Assembly: GCF_002443255.2 (NCBI RefSeq) | Contig: NW_019211455.1 | Coordinates: 8,217,959-8,281,958, forward strand | Length of the DNA: 64,000 bases | From: Varroa destructor | Lineage: Eukaryota; Arthropoda; Arachnida; Mesostigmata; Varroidae | Direction: 5' to 3' | Shown here: positions 21,581-34,959 of the stretch, piece after piece | Position numbering within the stretch: the first letter of the stretch is position 1 | Layout of the letters: every line of letters begins with the position of its first letter | The notes under the pieces: model-generated | The model's database searches: none | Told to the model about the DNA's origin: nothing | Seen by the model: the letters and a program-made list of their open reading frames with translations, nothing else | Position numbers and translations under genes: made by a program

Positions 21581-23257
21581 TAAATCTTTCAAGTATGCTT
21601 TTTTATTTCCATACGAAGCTGCCGAAGCCCGCATTCATTTTAATAGAAACGTGCGTTTCGAAAGGTCGCTTTTGCTCAGACCTTCCTACCATTGTTGTGA
21701 AGCTATTACAGACACTTATTATCGGCAGATCCCCTAAAGTAGTAAAAGTGCTCAGTAAAAATGCTCGAATATTTCAAGTCACTTTAGTTTTTGCATACCT
21801 TTCCGACCAGCGACAACTTGTAAAATCTTCCCGACCCATTGATGATATATATTCACATTTCGTGTTCCAATCGGACTGGATGTCGCCTCAAATTGTTTTA
21901 CTCCTCAGCCTAAATACTAACTATCCGCTCAAACTGACGTATACACACTTGTTCGCTTTTCAATAACGAAATCTAGCAAAAGGACGACGCCTTACCGGCG
22001 CAGAGACTACGGAAGGTGTTCGTAAGAGCCTATTTATTTCCCGGGCACAGGTTCTTTCGATCAGCCGTCAATAGCAATTTCTGACCAATTTTCACATCGT
22101 CCAGCCCATCTCTACTCCACAGCACATTATTATAACGTAGTGTAACATTGCTTGGCCTACACATTCCCTGCATCGGGTCTGTCGCTACGAACTGGGTCAA
22201 CCCCTTCATCTTATGCTTACCATCACTAAGGCGAACCCGCTGCGTCAGGGGTTCAGGGCCGTTTGCGGCGAGCTTCTTACTGCACCCTTTTGTTGATGGT
22301 TGATTGCCTCTTCTGTTCTCTAAACATCTAAGTAGTTTGGTTGCAGCCGAATCTACGCAGGTGCAAGGCGAGAGTGACTATGGTGCAGGTTCAACACTAC
22401 CTAACTAGGAAATGCACTTTCAACAGTTTGGCAAAGCGACTGCAAATAATTGTTTGTCGGTGTTTCTCTTTTACGGATTATGCCACAATAAAAATGCAAA
22501 ATTTCCTGTTATTATCATTATATAAAAAAAAAAAACTCTAGGTTATTGTATACGAGACGGTTATTATGTAATGAGAGGTATTTAATAAAGAATATGATAT
22601 TTCGTGATGTATAAATGTGTGCTCTGTTTCATGAATAATAATTTGTTACAGTTTTTTCATTGATCAATAGTAAATTTTTGTATTTATCTGTGTAAATCAC
22701 AAAAAAATTATAAAGTTCCATATCTCCCTTAGCTTCTAAGAGAAAAAAAGAACTCCAATTTGTTCTCCGAAAAAGTCGCTTTGATTCACGCCCACCCCGC
22801 GTTTATCTAATTTGTCGACGCAACTATGGCGGCCATTATTACTGGAAGCATTTTTGCAGCTTTTTATTGAGATTTTCGTTCATTCCCGCAAAAGCTATTA
22901 CGTAGGGCAGCCTGAATACCTTGTAATGGGCGAACACGTAGACATCGTGGTGGACATCGAAAAGCGGCGGCTAAAAGAAACGTAAATGTTTCTTCTATTG
23001 ATTCTGGACCATCCTTCGTTCACAATCCTCCATACGAACTATCAATATATGCGATAATCGGCGAACTACTCGCTGGGGGACCGCTAAGAATTTTGCAAGC
23101 GCCAACGGCTTGGAAAGCACATCCTACGAAGGTTCGTCTTCTTCAGATACCCCCGCTTTTACTTTAGTTAGTTCTTGATACTATGTAGGTTTTCTAAGCT
23201 ACTGTTCATTTCTATATTCCTTTATGGTTACTCTTCCCGAGTTTCGTACTCGAGAAG

Positions 23258-23320
23258 GTTTTGTGGTTTAGCGGGGATCACAGTTGATAAGGGACTAGTT
23301 GCGATGGTTCAAGGTATCGG
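23258..23320 (+). pseudogene. Possible tRNA-Val-like fragment outside the array
   Basis: GTTTTGTGGTTTAGCGGGG followed by ATCACA strongly recalls the tRNA-Val 5' half (GTTTCTGTGGTGTAGTGGTTATCACA). A degenerate B box (GGTTCAAGG) follows at the right distance. The anticodon arm does not fold. It may be an ancient retroposed tRNA. Confidence 0.3.
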
Positions 23321-23399
23321 CTAAGCTGAACGAATTAACAGAAGTATTCTAGCAATAATGGCAATGATACCAACAACTACCGGCACTGTTGGTCGCTTC

Positions 23400-24480
23400 T
23401 ATTTTTTTTGTTACACCACGTTACCTGTTACCCGCTGCTCGCTCAGAGGAAGGCCGCTTTTTTCAGACTCGTATCGCCTAATATTGTTCAATTAGTTTCT
23501 TCAAGCTGCTTTCGTTTTCGTTGTTCGGTACTTCCCATATACGTCCAGCTCATACCTTACTGCGTCTTATGACCTAACAGCTCGTATTTCTCTGCCGTAT
23601 TTTTTCTCCTTATTTCGTCGTCTTCTGATCCATCTTATTGTCAAAATGGTGACTGGCGTTCGATATCGATGAACGTCGACTGATATCGTCCTGTTGCTGT
23701 CCCTGTTAAGCTATTTCGTCTCATTGTCGTTTCCCCCGTCTCCCCCCTTTTGGGTTCCTACCGAAGCTCGTTCTGAACTCGAATTGAGCATCTTGAATCC
23801 GCATCTAAGAAAAAAGTGCCCGAGTAAGAAAGATCGTGAGAAAGGACGGGAGCTAGAGAATCCGAGATGCCAAAAAACACCGAGCGCTGTCCGCCTGTCG
23901 CTACCAACTAACCCGTCAGGTTTTATCTGCCTAAGCTGGCCGCTTGCACAGCAAAAGTCTTCCGCCACAAACCGAGCTGCCACTTGCTTTTCCTTGGAAC
24001 CTGACTGTCGCCCTCATGTGCTTCTTAAATTCTCTTCTAAAGCAGCCAGCGTTTTCTCGTTCGTGTTCTCTTGCACTTTTTGCCCCTCCCTACCTACCTA
24101 TCTACCTACCTACCTACCTACCTACCTGCCTGCCTGCCTGCCTGCCTGCTTATACCCTATGTTCCTGGTTTTCGGAAACTGAATTGTAAAATAGGTCGCT
24201 TCAAGATAGCAAGTAGGTTGGCTGAGCTAGGACGCCTTCATAAGCGCCATTCGCTTTCTGTGCCTTAACCCTACAATCCCTTTTCGATTCCCGCCCTAGA
24301 ATGTATATGTGGCTTCCTTCCTCTAGCACAACTCGTTCACCGCCGGCTTCAATAGGATTGGCGGGCTATGCTGTTGGAGGCGGCCTGCAGCGACTGTGGC
24401 TGGCCGCTGTCAAAATGTGCTGACTTTTGCAACCACTACGATCACCCAATAGAAGAACCAGCATCAGGATGGATATGTAT
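23400..24480 (-). other. GC-richer, pyrimidine-rich island
   Basis: The plus strand here is rich in T and C, so a transcript would more naturally be read from the minus strand. Several overlapping frames of 80-160 codons exist on both strands, including low-complexity YLPT/CLPA translations of the tetranucleotide repeat. I recognise no product. It may be an untranslated exon or promoter. Confidence 0.3.
24088..24149. repeat. (CCTA)n(CCTG)n compound tetranucleotide repeat
   Basis: About nine CCTA-type units with one interruption switch to about five CCTG units, covering some 60 bases. Confidence 0.9.
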
Positions 24481-27400
24481 AGACGTGTGGAAATATCCAT
24501 AGGTGGATAAGCGCTTTGATGTGAATGGTTCAGGCTGAATGAAGATTGAATGCGCGAAATTCTCCCGCGTACAGCGAAAATAATGTAATATTGGTTGTGA
24601 GCGAGCGACGGCTGGCAAGTAAAGGGCTGATGCTAGATGTTCTGATGGGTTTGGTCTGAAGAAATTTCGACTGTCAGAATCTTTTAGCGACGTCGGTTTA
24701 AGTCATGCGGCCTCCAATGTGAGCGCACATTGAGGTGATAGTTTTACTTAGTGGCATAAGACGCTGTATTTAGGTAGTGTACCCCTCGAGTTAGTGGATC
24801 CGAATTTTACGGCTGCCAAATTCGTTAGAGGGTTTGTACTCTTATAAAAGGACACGTGGTCAAATTCTTTTCTTCGTATTTAGCCGATAAAGAGACTGTC
24901 TTGTGCGAAACGCGGTACGGGGTAGCCGATTGGCCAAGGGCCAAAGATCATTTTGTATTTTTGAAGGTTCGAGTTGCACTGCTGCTAAGGTACCTTTTGA
25001 ATGTATATTTTAGCTGCAGAGTGGGAGGGGAGTCGCATCGTTGACCTTCTCCGGCGATCAAATCAATAGACTAACCATTGTCTCATTAATGACTTCAGTT
25101 AAACGCTTATCGATCCTTCTTGCGTGGATCTATTAGGTGGGCGATTGATTATCGGCTGACAACAAGAACGTCAGAATCTGAATTGAAATCATGCTAGCCA
25201 TCAGATTTGCCGTAAACTCCGTGTAAGATATCCAGTACTGCTAGCGTAAGCGAAGCGATGCGTTGAGTTAGGACCTCGGTGAAATACGGGTTATGTCCTA
25301 CAAAACTAAATAAGATACACGATTGCGTTGAAGCTTATTTTGAGTCATATACGTTGCTTCGTTACTATAAAATCTTTAATAATGGAAGGCACAAATAAGG
25401 CTCTACAACAGATACAAGCACACATATTACGAAAAAGGATGCTGACCTCATCAAGTCTTTACTGGGACACTGAAGTTCACCTCGATCGGGACTGTTAATC
25501 CACAGTCCGTTTCAATGTACATCGTGCTACGTGCTACTAGCCAATATAGGAGAGGTAGAATAACGCGCGAAAATGTTCTCGACTTCTGATGGCGGGCCAT
25601 TTCAAAGCTCCAAATACCTGTCTATGCGGACAAGAAGCTAACAATAGCATTTAATTAAGGCGATTCGTACCTAAGTTATTGCTCCCGCGATAGAAACTCG
25701 AGCGTCAACAATCGACAGCGAACTAGTTGAAACCTTTTCAATAGCTTTTCGTGTAGAAATTGCTTTGAATTGGCGTAAAAGACGTAATGAATGGAAAGTT
25801 AACCTTGCTAAAATAATAGAACAATGTTAATAACTCACCCACTGTTGCAATTTTTACGAAAATCCAATCGTGTTCCTAGTTGATTATGCCTCAGTCTTCG
25901 GCTGAAATGTGAGGTATAGTCAGGCCACGACTAGAGCATTCTTCATCTGGGCTGTCCCATATCGCCCAGATCAGCTGTTAGGTGCTTCCATCGAACGGCA
26001 AACTGAAAACAACAACCTAACGCTAAACCCCACGGCTACGTCCGAATGTTCGTCGCAAAGAGAAGTAGTTTAAGGTGAGCAAATCTAAGCAGCAAATGAA
26101 CGACAAATAATTAAGCAACGTTGTCGTTGAGTCGCAAAGACACAAGAACTATTTGGCCTGAACAGTCGAAAGGACCAATCCAAATCGTTCGTCCACGAAC
26201 GTTTCACCCAGGGTATACTATTATATCTGATCCTACGGTGCGATATTACATGCGTGATAAAATACAATATGATTTTATACAGCGCTATGTGACAGGTTTT
26301 TCTAACAAATCGCAATATCAGTACATCCATATACGTTTGCATTCACCTAACGACCACTTTTTGCGCTGAGTCATATTCTAATTCTGTATGACACTCTAAC
26401 TTATCCGAAATAAGCGTTACAAGACTTGAAACGGGGGACGGTTACAGACCACAGACGTCATCTTGCCTCAGGTACTACGGCGGAAACCCCTATTAGATGT
26501 TAAATTTTCGCTCACTTCCATCTGTGATACTTACTGTATGAACAGCCTAGAATAATGTAAGAATATGTTTAACTGCTCAAATTTGTATTTTTGTTTGTTT
26601 TACTTGTAATAACGTAGCGTATTTGTCTGATAAATTACTCAGGTCTGACACGGTACGATACTCAATTCAACGATAATCAATCTAGGAAGTCAAACAAAAA
26701 AACAACACCCTAGCACTGTTTGTTCTGAAAACGGAGAAGCATTTTCACTTTGAGAGTCGTATGTGATATAAGTATACGAATATGATACTTGGATAAATAC
26801 AAAAACTTGAACATTAAGTTCGCAACTTATAATGTGACAGCTATAAATTTGGCAGTCAACTGTCGATCGACGAGTATTTTGTTTGTCTCGCGGAATGATT
26901 ACTACGGCTATTGAAAATAAGATGAATTTGGTCAAATAGCCAGTGTACAAGTCAACAGCAGGAAGCGTGTGATAGAGACATTAACGATATAGGCCTAATG
27001 CAACACATGATAATTCTCTCTCTCTAACGTACGATAGTGTTTTTCAATACATGAAATTTCCTTTTAAACGAATAATGTAAACTTCGCTAATTCAATATAT
27101 GGACTTTCAAGTACACCTTTATCTATTTCAAGTGATCATAAATGTTTCATTAATTTAATATAGTCTCACGACGAACTCTTTTGGAACGTGGATTACAATT
27201 TTTCTTTCCATTTTTCATCATTTACGTTCCGGAGAAGGAAACGATAAAAAGGGAAAAACATTACTCGACGTTAAACCGGATGTTATCGGGAGCGGTATTC
27301 TTCTAGCTGTACAATACTGTAACTTTATTGTTACGTGTACTTACAGGTGAGGATTATATAGTAGTTACTGAAGATAACGGTACTGATACTGATAAAACCG

Positions 27401-28988
27401 GAATATTGTTAGTCTGTGGGAAAGAGCGGCGGAAGATAATTGAATAAAACGGGAACGAGGCTTTCGATTAGACACACTATACATTGAAATTATTAATTAT
27501 ACAAAATTTAACGAGCATGAATATCGATTCAAGGTAATATCAATTTAAGCCACGAAAAAAAGATTAGTGCTTTATTGAGCAGCATTTACAATTCTACACA
27601 AATAACGCTCGCCGGGTTATTGTTGGAGGCACGTCATAGAAACTGGAGCCAAAAACCTCAGGACTTGGAACGTTTTCATAGCTTTTCAATCCTTTCAGTA
27701 AAAGAAACACGCCAATAAAATTATAGCAATAGTTTATTTTAATCATATGATTGCAATAAATTACGTAAATAAAACACTAAACAGTTGATTTACCTATCTC
27801 TTTACGAGTTAGGTCGCGTTAGAGGCAACTATTAAACGTAAACAGGCTGATAGCGTACGGTTGTCCGGAACTTTGGATGCTGTACGAATCATTTTTGGTA
27901 GAAATTAATTTTTTATCGTATTTAGATAATGATTATTTAATAAATAAAAGTTGTGCGCCAATTCGAAAGGAAAACATGATTGTATTTCAGTCCATCATTT
28001 TTGGCTCATCGTTCAGGCGAATGTGGCTTAAATAACGACTGATGCAAATACTTTGGAGCTATTGTTATATCTGTTTCTATTGAACCATGGTAGATGGCCA
28101 AGCGCCTGCGCGAACACAGGTGGTCGTTGTAAAGGTAATAAATTTACGAGGCCACATTTGTGTTATATATTCTATAAGGCGCTTCACTCTAATCCTAGGG
28201 GTGGAACTTTACTGAACTTCACTTTTGCGTTATGTTATTAAATCTTACGAACAGCTTTGTCTCATAACGACGTTTTTCAACACCTAACCTATAAAATTTT
28301 TCGATATATTGACTCGTAGATGATCAACAGGTGATGTTACTGTATTTTATTAAATAACCTCATCAGCCGACCGTGCGTGCTAAGCAGGTGCGTATAGATT
28401 CATCATCCTGCAGTATACCAGGCTGTCTGCAGACGACAGATGGACAAAGAGAAAAAAACTAGTTGACCCAAGTATGAATAACCGTACAGATTTTCGCAAA
28501 AATAAGCGTTTCAAATATATTTTCAACGCATAACAAACACAATGGAGAGCGTTTGTATCTGTTGTATGTTTGAAATCGACATGATATCGTGGCTTTCCTA
28601 TAACCAACACTGTGTAATCAACAACTACTACGTGGAGTCCCTGTAACACATACAAAGATATAGGGGGCACATGTCACAAAGAGTCCTTGTCGCACACGCC
28701 GCTTAGCAGCAAGGATGTTAGCAGTTTAGGACAATGAAAGGTTTCTTTTCTGTTTTGACCAGTCGATTACCAGGCCGTTGTGGCTCGTTCAGCTTGGTGC
28801 GGCAGCAATAGTAGTGCAGCTATAGAGGGGCTAAACACAGCCATTGCCACCATCGTATGTCCGTCCGACAAAGGCTTTTCCTATACGTCTCTGGCTAAAA
28901 AAAAAGATCTACAAGAATCCATCTAGATTAATTGCCAGCTTGTACATATTAGCTTCAATAAATATGCTTCCGAATTTTTAGAAAATAG

Positions 28989-29008
28989 ATATATATATAT
29001 ATATATAT
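28989..29008. repeat. (AT)10 microsatellite
   Basis: Twenty bases of AT dinucleotide, followed by an A run. Confidence 0.9.
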
Positions 29009-29495
29009 TAAAAAAACCTATTTCAGTGGTCCAGATAGCTCTACAATGTCGCGTATTTCTTTTCTATATGGGCCAGAAGTGAAGCTATCCGAGGATGCAA
29101 TCAATTCGTGAAAAGAAATCACTTCGGCAAAGCACCTGTCTGTCTAGAAAACGCTATGATTATGTCTACACATATCGTTGCCGGCAAGTTAACTAAGTCA
29201 GAAGTTATGATCCGCCTACAATAGGTCCACATGAAACCTTACGCTGCAATGTATAGAAGCATCATGAATGTTTCACATGCAATCCACGAACTGCGTCTCA
29301 GACTTTAAAAAGAGAACAGATTGAAATAACGTACACATCGGTGTTAAAAGCCACCTTATTCGCATTGAGGCTAGTGGAACTTTAGCGGATCCATTATTAT
29401 AGTATGGAAAATTATCCACGATAAAGCCTAATGGTCGGAAGACATCTTTTGTCAATCCAATATCTTCCAAGAGAAAGACGTATCTTTGACATTAC

Positions 29496-29560
29496 GCGAG
29501 TGGCTAAGTGGTGTCGAGCACAGCGTTCTCGTTTCTAAGCCCCGGTACCATACTAAACCT
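29496..29560 (+). other. tRNA-like fragment with good A box
   Basis: GCGAGTGGCTAAGTGG matches the polymerase III A box seen in Ser/Leu-type tRNAs and in many SINE heads. A possible degenerate B box (GGTACCATACT) follows about 40 nt later. No cloverleaf folds. Confidence 0.25.
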
Positions 29561-30489
29561 TAACTCATTTCTGATGATTTCCCTGTTGAAGTCGGGGGCT
29601 TATCATAATGTGACGCGTCCTTTAAGTGTGCAATCTGTGACCCCACGGTGACCATAACGATTCACATCTTCTCGGCTGCTCAGGGGGTCGGGTGAAGTAG
29701 CGAAACGTGCAGAGCTAAATACGATTGTTCTTAAAGCACTACGTAAAGTAAACCTTCAATGCTTAAGTCAAATGGTTTAGCAGAGGATGAAGGGAGGGGA
29801 CCCGATAATGTAACATTAAGGTTTTCAGGCAAATGGTTAGCTTAAAACAACTGTGCAATAATACATGCTGTCCCGCTCCTACGTTCATCATACCAGCGCT
29901 TTTACTGTATGATAAATAAACAGTAAGCCGACGCAGAGAAGCTGCGATTTCAAGAGCATATACCTGTTCATTTTGATTACCATGGGAACCCCTTTACCAG
30001 TAAGTGACATGTGAAAGGTTCCGAAACATATGTCTTCTAATATGAGCGACAGACGGCATGGTAGAATCTCAGAAAGCTGACGTCGGAGCAGCTCGTAGAG
30101 AGAATGTATTTGGTCGTAATAAGATAACGAGATCACACAGTTCTACAAAATAAATGTCACGAATTAAAACATCATAATAATAACAAAAACAGTGACTAAC
30201 GTAGATCTTTCTTTGTTACAAGCTTTATACGTTCGAGGTTTTGTTTGAATACAACGTCAGTTAGGTGAACTCCCTTAGAACTTGTCGTGGGTCATTCGCT
30301 TCATTCTGTTCTTGACCATTTTCTCGCATATATTTAGCGTTGTCTCTGAAATAATGACCCGGATGTCTCTTTTGAATTTATCCACCATGAATGGATTGTC
30401 ACAGTACATCCTGTATTTTGATCAAGAACAAGATCTAGGAGACCATTTGAAACAGCCTCGCCTGAAGATCAGCCTCTCTTACTGAAATG

Positions 30490-30720
30490 ATCATTTAATA
30501 ACTCGATTACGTCGCTAGTTATGTGGAGAGATGGCCCATACTGCTGACAGCATACGTACTGTAAACTTTCGTCATCGATTTGGGGTGGCAGAATACCTTG
30601 GATCACCTCTTGGTAGCGAACAGAATTCGCAGTTTCAAAGGAGAAGGGCCGAGGAAACCTCCGCCCCAGATATCATTTTCTTTGCTATATAAACCTCTTT
30701 TGGGGATAGTCTGGTGATTT
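30490..30720 (+). pseudogene. Possible Tc1/mariner-superfamily transposase remnant
   Basis: Across two frames the plus strand reads MWRDG, then after a one-base shift AHTADSIRTV, then FRHRFG, then a segment resembling the SPDLTPxDYFLWGY block (TSAPDIIFF in one frame, LRPRYHFLCY in another). That order fits the DG-HTA and PDL-FLW motifs of these transposases. The rest is too eroded to align by eye, and no terminal repeats were found. Confidence 0.33.
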
Positions 30721-30729
30721 TCGATCAGT

Positions 30730-32780
30730 CATAAGCGGCAATTGTGTTTGTCGACACATTTCCCAGGTAAACTGGTGCCTTATTGCTCAGCGCAATTTTT
30801 CAGTGAAATTCACTACTTTGAGTCAGCCTGTCTAACGCTTGGGTAACAAAGTGACTTCGGAGTTAATAATCTTTAGACTTGAATATTTGTATCATCTTGA
30901 TTTCGTGGACGTATATTTCTGTCTCGTTTGGAGGTGTTCTTCCGAGAGTCTCAATCTCGCCAAAACACGTTTGCGAGGCTGTTTAAAAATGAGCGACCCT
31001 TGAAAGAGCTGTGCATTGATATTTTCTGCGTTCGGCTATCTATAATATTAGAAAAATTATATTTTACATTTTGGAATACTGCCCAGCTAATAACAGTCGC
31101 ATTTGCGATCGTCCTATGCGTTCTTAAACGCTGATCTATCAATGGCCAAGTGGAGATACAAAGACGTGTGATCACTTTCGAATATATTGATTTTATCATT
31201 TCGCGTACTCGTGGTACATTTGTGTCAGAATCCGATATGTTCTCACAAGCAGTTGATACAAGTAAGTTCCACAGGGTCATATGACCTTAGGACCACATCA
31301 CGTAGCTGTGCTTAGGCAGGAACTGAATTCGACCTTCCGTAGAGGTATCTCAGCTAGTCGATGTATGTTGACGAACCGGGCCAAGCAATTCTTTTAAATG
31401 CAGCTAAACGGGAGCACAATCATGAGGAGCACTGAAAAGATACTGGATTATATCAGTCTTAATAACGTCATCATTTGTTCTTGTTAACCAACTCACAAGA
31501 TCAGAGCGCGTCAATTTCCATATGTTCAACCAGATTAGTGTACGGATATAAAATTATTTTCTTACTATATAGCAGAAGAACTGTTGCTAGTTATTATTAT
31601 ATTAGAATAGTTTCTTCAACAAACCTATAATATACTTGAATGGCCAAGAACATTTTTCTAGTCTAGAGATACGAGGTTCATGTTGAAAATTCGATGCACA
31701 TAAACATAGCACATAGCGGCCCACTGAGGCCGTGGTGTCCTTCGTTCTTGTTAGTAACGGTATTCATAAACCATCTGTTGTGATGGCACGAGAGCGACAC
31801 CGACGACAACGTAAAGCAGTAACACAAAGCTTTATTTTTCAATGTTTTAACAAATATTCTCTGTCAATACGATACTGTGATTAAATTCCAAATAACCATC
31901 CGGCGATCTATGTCGCTACAGATTTGCTTTGATCAGCAACTATTGTACGTGTATAAAATGTTTATATTTATAACACATGAGTTTTTATCTAATCTTCATG
32001 TGCACTATGGTACTGTATATCATAATAGCCCGTTGATTGGGTGAGGTAAACGTCTACGGACAATTTCAAAAGGTAGTTAATAGACAGATTTATTAATTCC
32101 GCTTATTTCTCCGTTTAATATATATATATATTTTTTTTTTATTTATTTACGAACTTTTTATATAACAAAAATGATGATGTCTTACGAGTTGCATTCTGCT
32201 TTCTCTTAACAAAATGGCAACCCGATATTTACATGAATATGTATCGATGGTAATGAGCTAACATCAAATCAACGGCCAGCTATCACACGATCTAATAATC
32301 TAAAGTTGAAAAAATCTTAGCTTAACCATGTGTTCCCATAACTTTCCTGTTGCTTAAGTCAGCGTTGAGAGGGTCAGGGGTACCTTTTTCCCATTATCCA
32401 GCCTTTGATTCTTTTAAAAATATCATTAAAGGCAATAAGGAGAGTTATGACTTAGCCTTGCGCCGTATTCAATAATCTTTAGAGATAGAGATAGATCGCC
32501 AATATCTATTTTTTTTTTCTACATTACATCTCTTGCTACTACAACAGATGTAAAATAAAGGCTTTTCAATTGTTAAATGACTTTTTTCAAATAGTTAAAA
32601 GGTCTATGTTCCACACACTTTTAATATATGACTAAGTAAAGTTTGTGTCTATATACACGATGCTTATAACAATTTAGATATTCGATATTAACTATTGGAC
32701 ACGATTTTGTAAGTGTACGATGTTTAATATGTATGTAATAGCAGCTAGTAGATTGATCCAATTTTCGATATAGAGACTGT
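30730..32780. other. Non-coding stretch
   Basis: AT-rich DNA without a recognised gene. A minus-strand frame of 109 codons (30,951-31,280) overlaps a plus-strand frame; neither resembles a family I know. Confidence 0.4.
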
Positions 32781-32850
32781 TTGATAACTTCCATTACCAT
32801 CGTCCATGGCTACCTACACTGGAAGCCCCGTGCCAGTCCTTATCCCAGCC

Positions 32851-33388
32851 TTAATCTTCAACGACTTCCACGGTGTGAACGCTGTAAAGATGAAACAACG
32901 AGACACCTCGCATACACATATGAGCACATATACACAGTTTTTTTCCCGAGATTTTTTTATGTCGCTTTATTAAATGAAAAGATATATCTATTCTCTCTGC
33001 AGAATTTTCTCTCTTCGTATGCTTGGGACGCTTTAATACAGCCACAGCGTAATATTTATAGCAAACGTCTATCTCATTTTTCTACAGGGTGTATTTTGTT
33101 TCAGGACAGCGGTCCATTTCAAAAGAGATGATCATTGACGAGTCACAGCTTCGATGGCCATAAGTGCAAGCAGGACCAATACGAAACACTAGAGGACGCA
33201 CCGCAAATATGAAGTTTCGAAAATGTCTAAAATATTTAATAATTATAAAACAGATTACCTGACTTACGGTTGATAGTGAACGTACTTCACCTGCTGTACC
33301 CTGCAACAGTTAAATAAATTGATTCTGTCCAACCATTACCGAACTCTAAGCAGAGAAGCACAAAGAAATCATGATAACAATAACCAAA

Positions 33389-33420
<32 letters not shown>

Positions 33421-34082
33421 ATAATAATCACTTAGTAGAATTACATCTCTGTAGACTTGATATAAAATTGAATTCCGACCTAGGATAAGATCAGCAAAAA
33501 GCCGATGGAAAATATGGTGTAAGCGCGTGGGTAACTGTAACTTTTACGGGTGACTAGTGTGAATGGACGGTACGAACTCAGTTGCCACTAACGTTTTTAA
33601 GTTCAACCTCGATTGAGCCCACCATATGAGAGATTTAGAGCTGCAGGTCACCTCACCGCTTCAGACCGTAGAGATCACGTTTTTCTTTTGATCATATTAG
33701 GATAAGCTAGGTACTGAGAATCAGGTACAATGAAGCTTTTTAAAAGCAAAAAAACAATAGCGCTACAATGAGCCGGCTGAAATTTACAACATCACACTAA
33801 ATCACAATGTCAGAGCCGCAAGATCGTAGATAAAGACTTCCACCTCGCTTACGAATGTAGATGGATGTGTTTCATATGATGCTGATAAACAGGTTCTTCA
33901 TGCTTGTGACTAGATTTAACCAAGGCTTCCTCTAAGACGCCTGCCCTAGCAGCTCCACCGAGCAATGCTAACGACCCAAGATTCTTGAGACCTTCTTTTA
34001 GGCCGAAAGCCTCGGCGCCTGATGGACGTAGCACCAGCAGGGAGACGAAGGCCAGAATCCCAATGACGGCATCAAACTTCAT
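32851..34082 (-). CDS. Small secreted His/Val-rich protein, three exons
   Basis: Assembled as complement(join(32851..32881, 33268..33300, 33853..34082)): 230 + 33 + 31 nt, 97 residues. Exon 1 starts at an ATG preceded by CGCGGA and encodes a clear signal peptide (hydrophobic residues 5-18, likely cleavage after AEA at 25). An Ala/Leu/Gly-rich, potentially amphipathic segment (26-56) and a His-rich stretch (59-76: HKH, HH, HIHLH) follow. It ends at donor GTAAGC. The 33-nt micro-exon (acceptor AACTGTTGCAG, donor GTAAGT) adds VQQVKYVHYQ. The last exon (acceptor TTTCATCTTTACAG) adds PVHTVEVVED and a stop. All junction phases agree, and the V/H/Y repeat pattern runs across both introns. The layout resembles short arthropod cuticle or secreted proteins, but I cannot name a family. 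Function unknown. Confidence 0.72.
33389..33429. repeat. (TAG)n/(TAA)n trinucleotide repeat in intron 1
   Basis: About ten TAG units followed by TAA units, inside the first intron of the secreted-protein gene. Confidence 0.9.
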
Positions 34083-34950
34083 TCCGCGAGAATGTGAAAA
34101 CGACTCAAATAAGCATTTAATTGATAAACAATTTATTTATTGCTTGTCTCTGACTGTTTACATTTACGCGTTTTGTCGAATAAGTTTTTTTCGTTGTCCA
34201 TACCTGACTTATTTCATAACATGTCTCTAGGGCCTTACAGTGCCCGTATCACCTTGTCCTACTGCCCAATGTTGGATTCATTTATTATATGCTAGTATCA
34301 CACATGATTTGAGTTGATAGTGGATTTCACTAGGGGAGTAATAGCAGGATTGAGAAGGGGGCCTGCGTCACTCACTCTCAATCGAGATTGCCGGTGCAGA
34401 CAAAATCTATTCGATTAGCTGCTGCTTTTCCCGCCATCGGCTTTCCGTCGGCAGTATGTTCTGCTTCTATGAACGTATAGCCATTTAGTAAAGAGTCTAT
34501 AGATAACCTGCGTTTGCACTTCTCCGTTGATTAAAACCGCAGAAGATTCTTTGAATTTTTCTGCATTGTTTCTTTTTCGAAGGAGACTTCTAATAAATAC
34601 TATGGTTACCTTAAAACCTACTCCCATTATAATGATTGTTCCACGGAACGGACAATTAGTGCACTGGTAGCTACACTATTATACGGTAATTTAACATTAA
34701 TAATTTATATGCTTTATACGACTTATGATGTGTACAGCAAAAACGTTAATTGAAAAAGTTATTTTGTGTGTAAATAGAAGTGGCAAAGCAAAAAATGAAT
34801 ATATAAATGCACGCTCAAAATGCAACAATGAAGTACGAACTCCGAATCAACAAACCACAACTTAATACTTAATACCATAAACCAGTGAGACCTACGTCAA
34901 ACACGCTTGATGTATCCAGGATACCAACCCGGTTATTGAAAAGAGAGAAG
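34083..34950. other. Upstream region of the secreted-protein gene
   Basis: AT-rich sequence 5' of the start codon on the minus strand, presumably holding its 5' untranslated region and promoter. I cannot place a TATA box or start site with confidence, and no other gene is visible. Confidence 0.35.
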
Positions 34951-34959
34951 TATGACTTT

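Larger units (their letters stand above)
17310..23230. other. AT-rich non-coding stretch
   Basis: No recognisable gene. It contains a (GAA)8 tract at 20,686 and a perfect 10-bp hairpin at 21,553-21,580. A 123-codon frame at 21,595-21,966 has no similarity I can name and sits in ordinary AT-rich composition, so I do not call it a gene. Confidence 0.4.
24480..30280. other. AT-rich non-coding stretch
   Basis: No recognisable gene. It contains an (AT)10 tract at 28,989 and a tRNA-like fragment near 29,496. Reading frames stay below 100 codons and look random. Confidence 0.4.

Noticed and set aside
21595..21966. 123-codon plus frame
   Set aside because: Length is within what chance gives over 64 kb, composition equals the background and no motif is visible.
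24071..24189. Frames rich in YLPT and CLPA repeats
   Set aside because: They are translations of the CCTA/CCTG tetranucleotide tract.
30951..31280. 109-codon minus frame considered as a chemoreceptor C-terminus
   Set aside because: No transmembrane or signature motif could be confirmed, a stop lies just upstream in frame, and no splice sites support it.
33082..33306. 74-codon frame overlapping exon 2 of the secreted-protein gene
   Set aside because: It reads through the GTAAGT donor. The spliced alternative joins in phase to a tail matching the preceding V/H pattern, which is more convincing.
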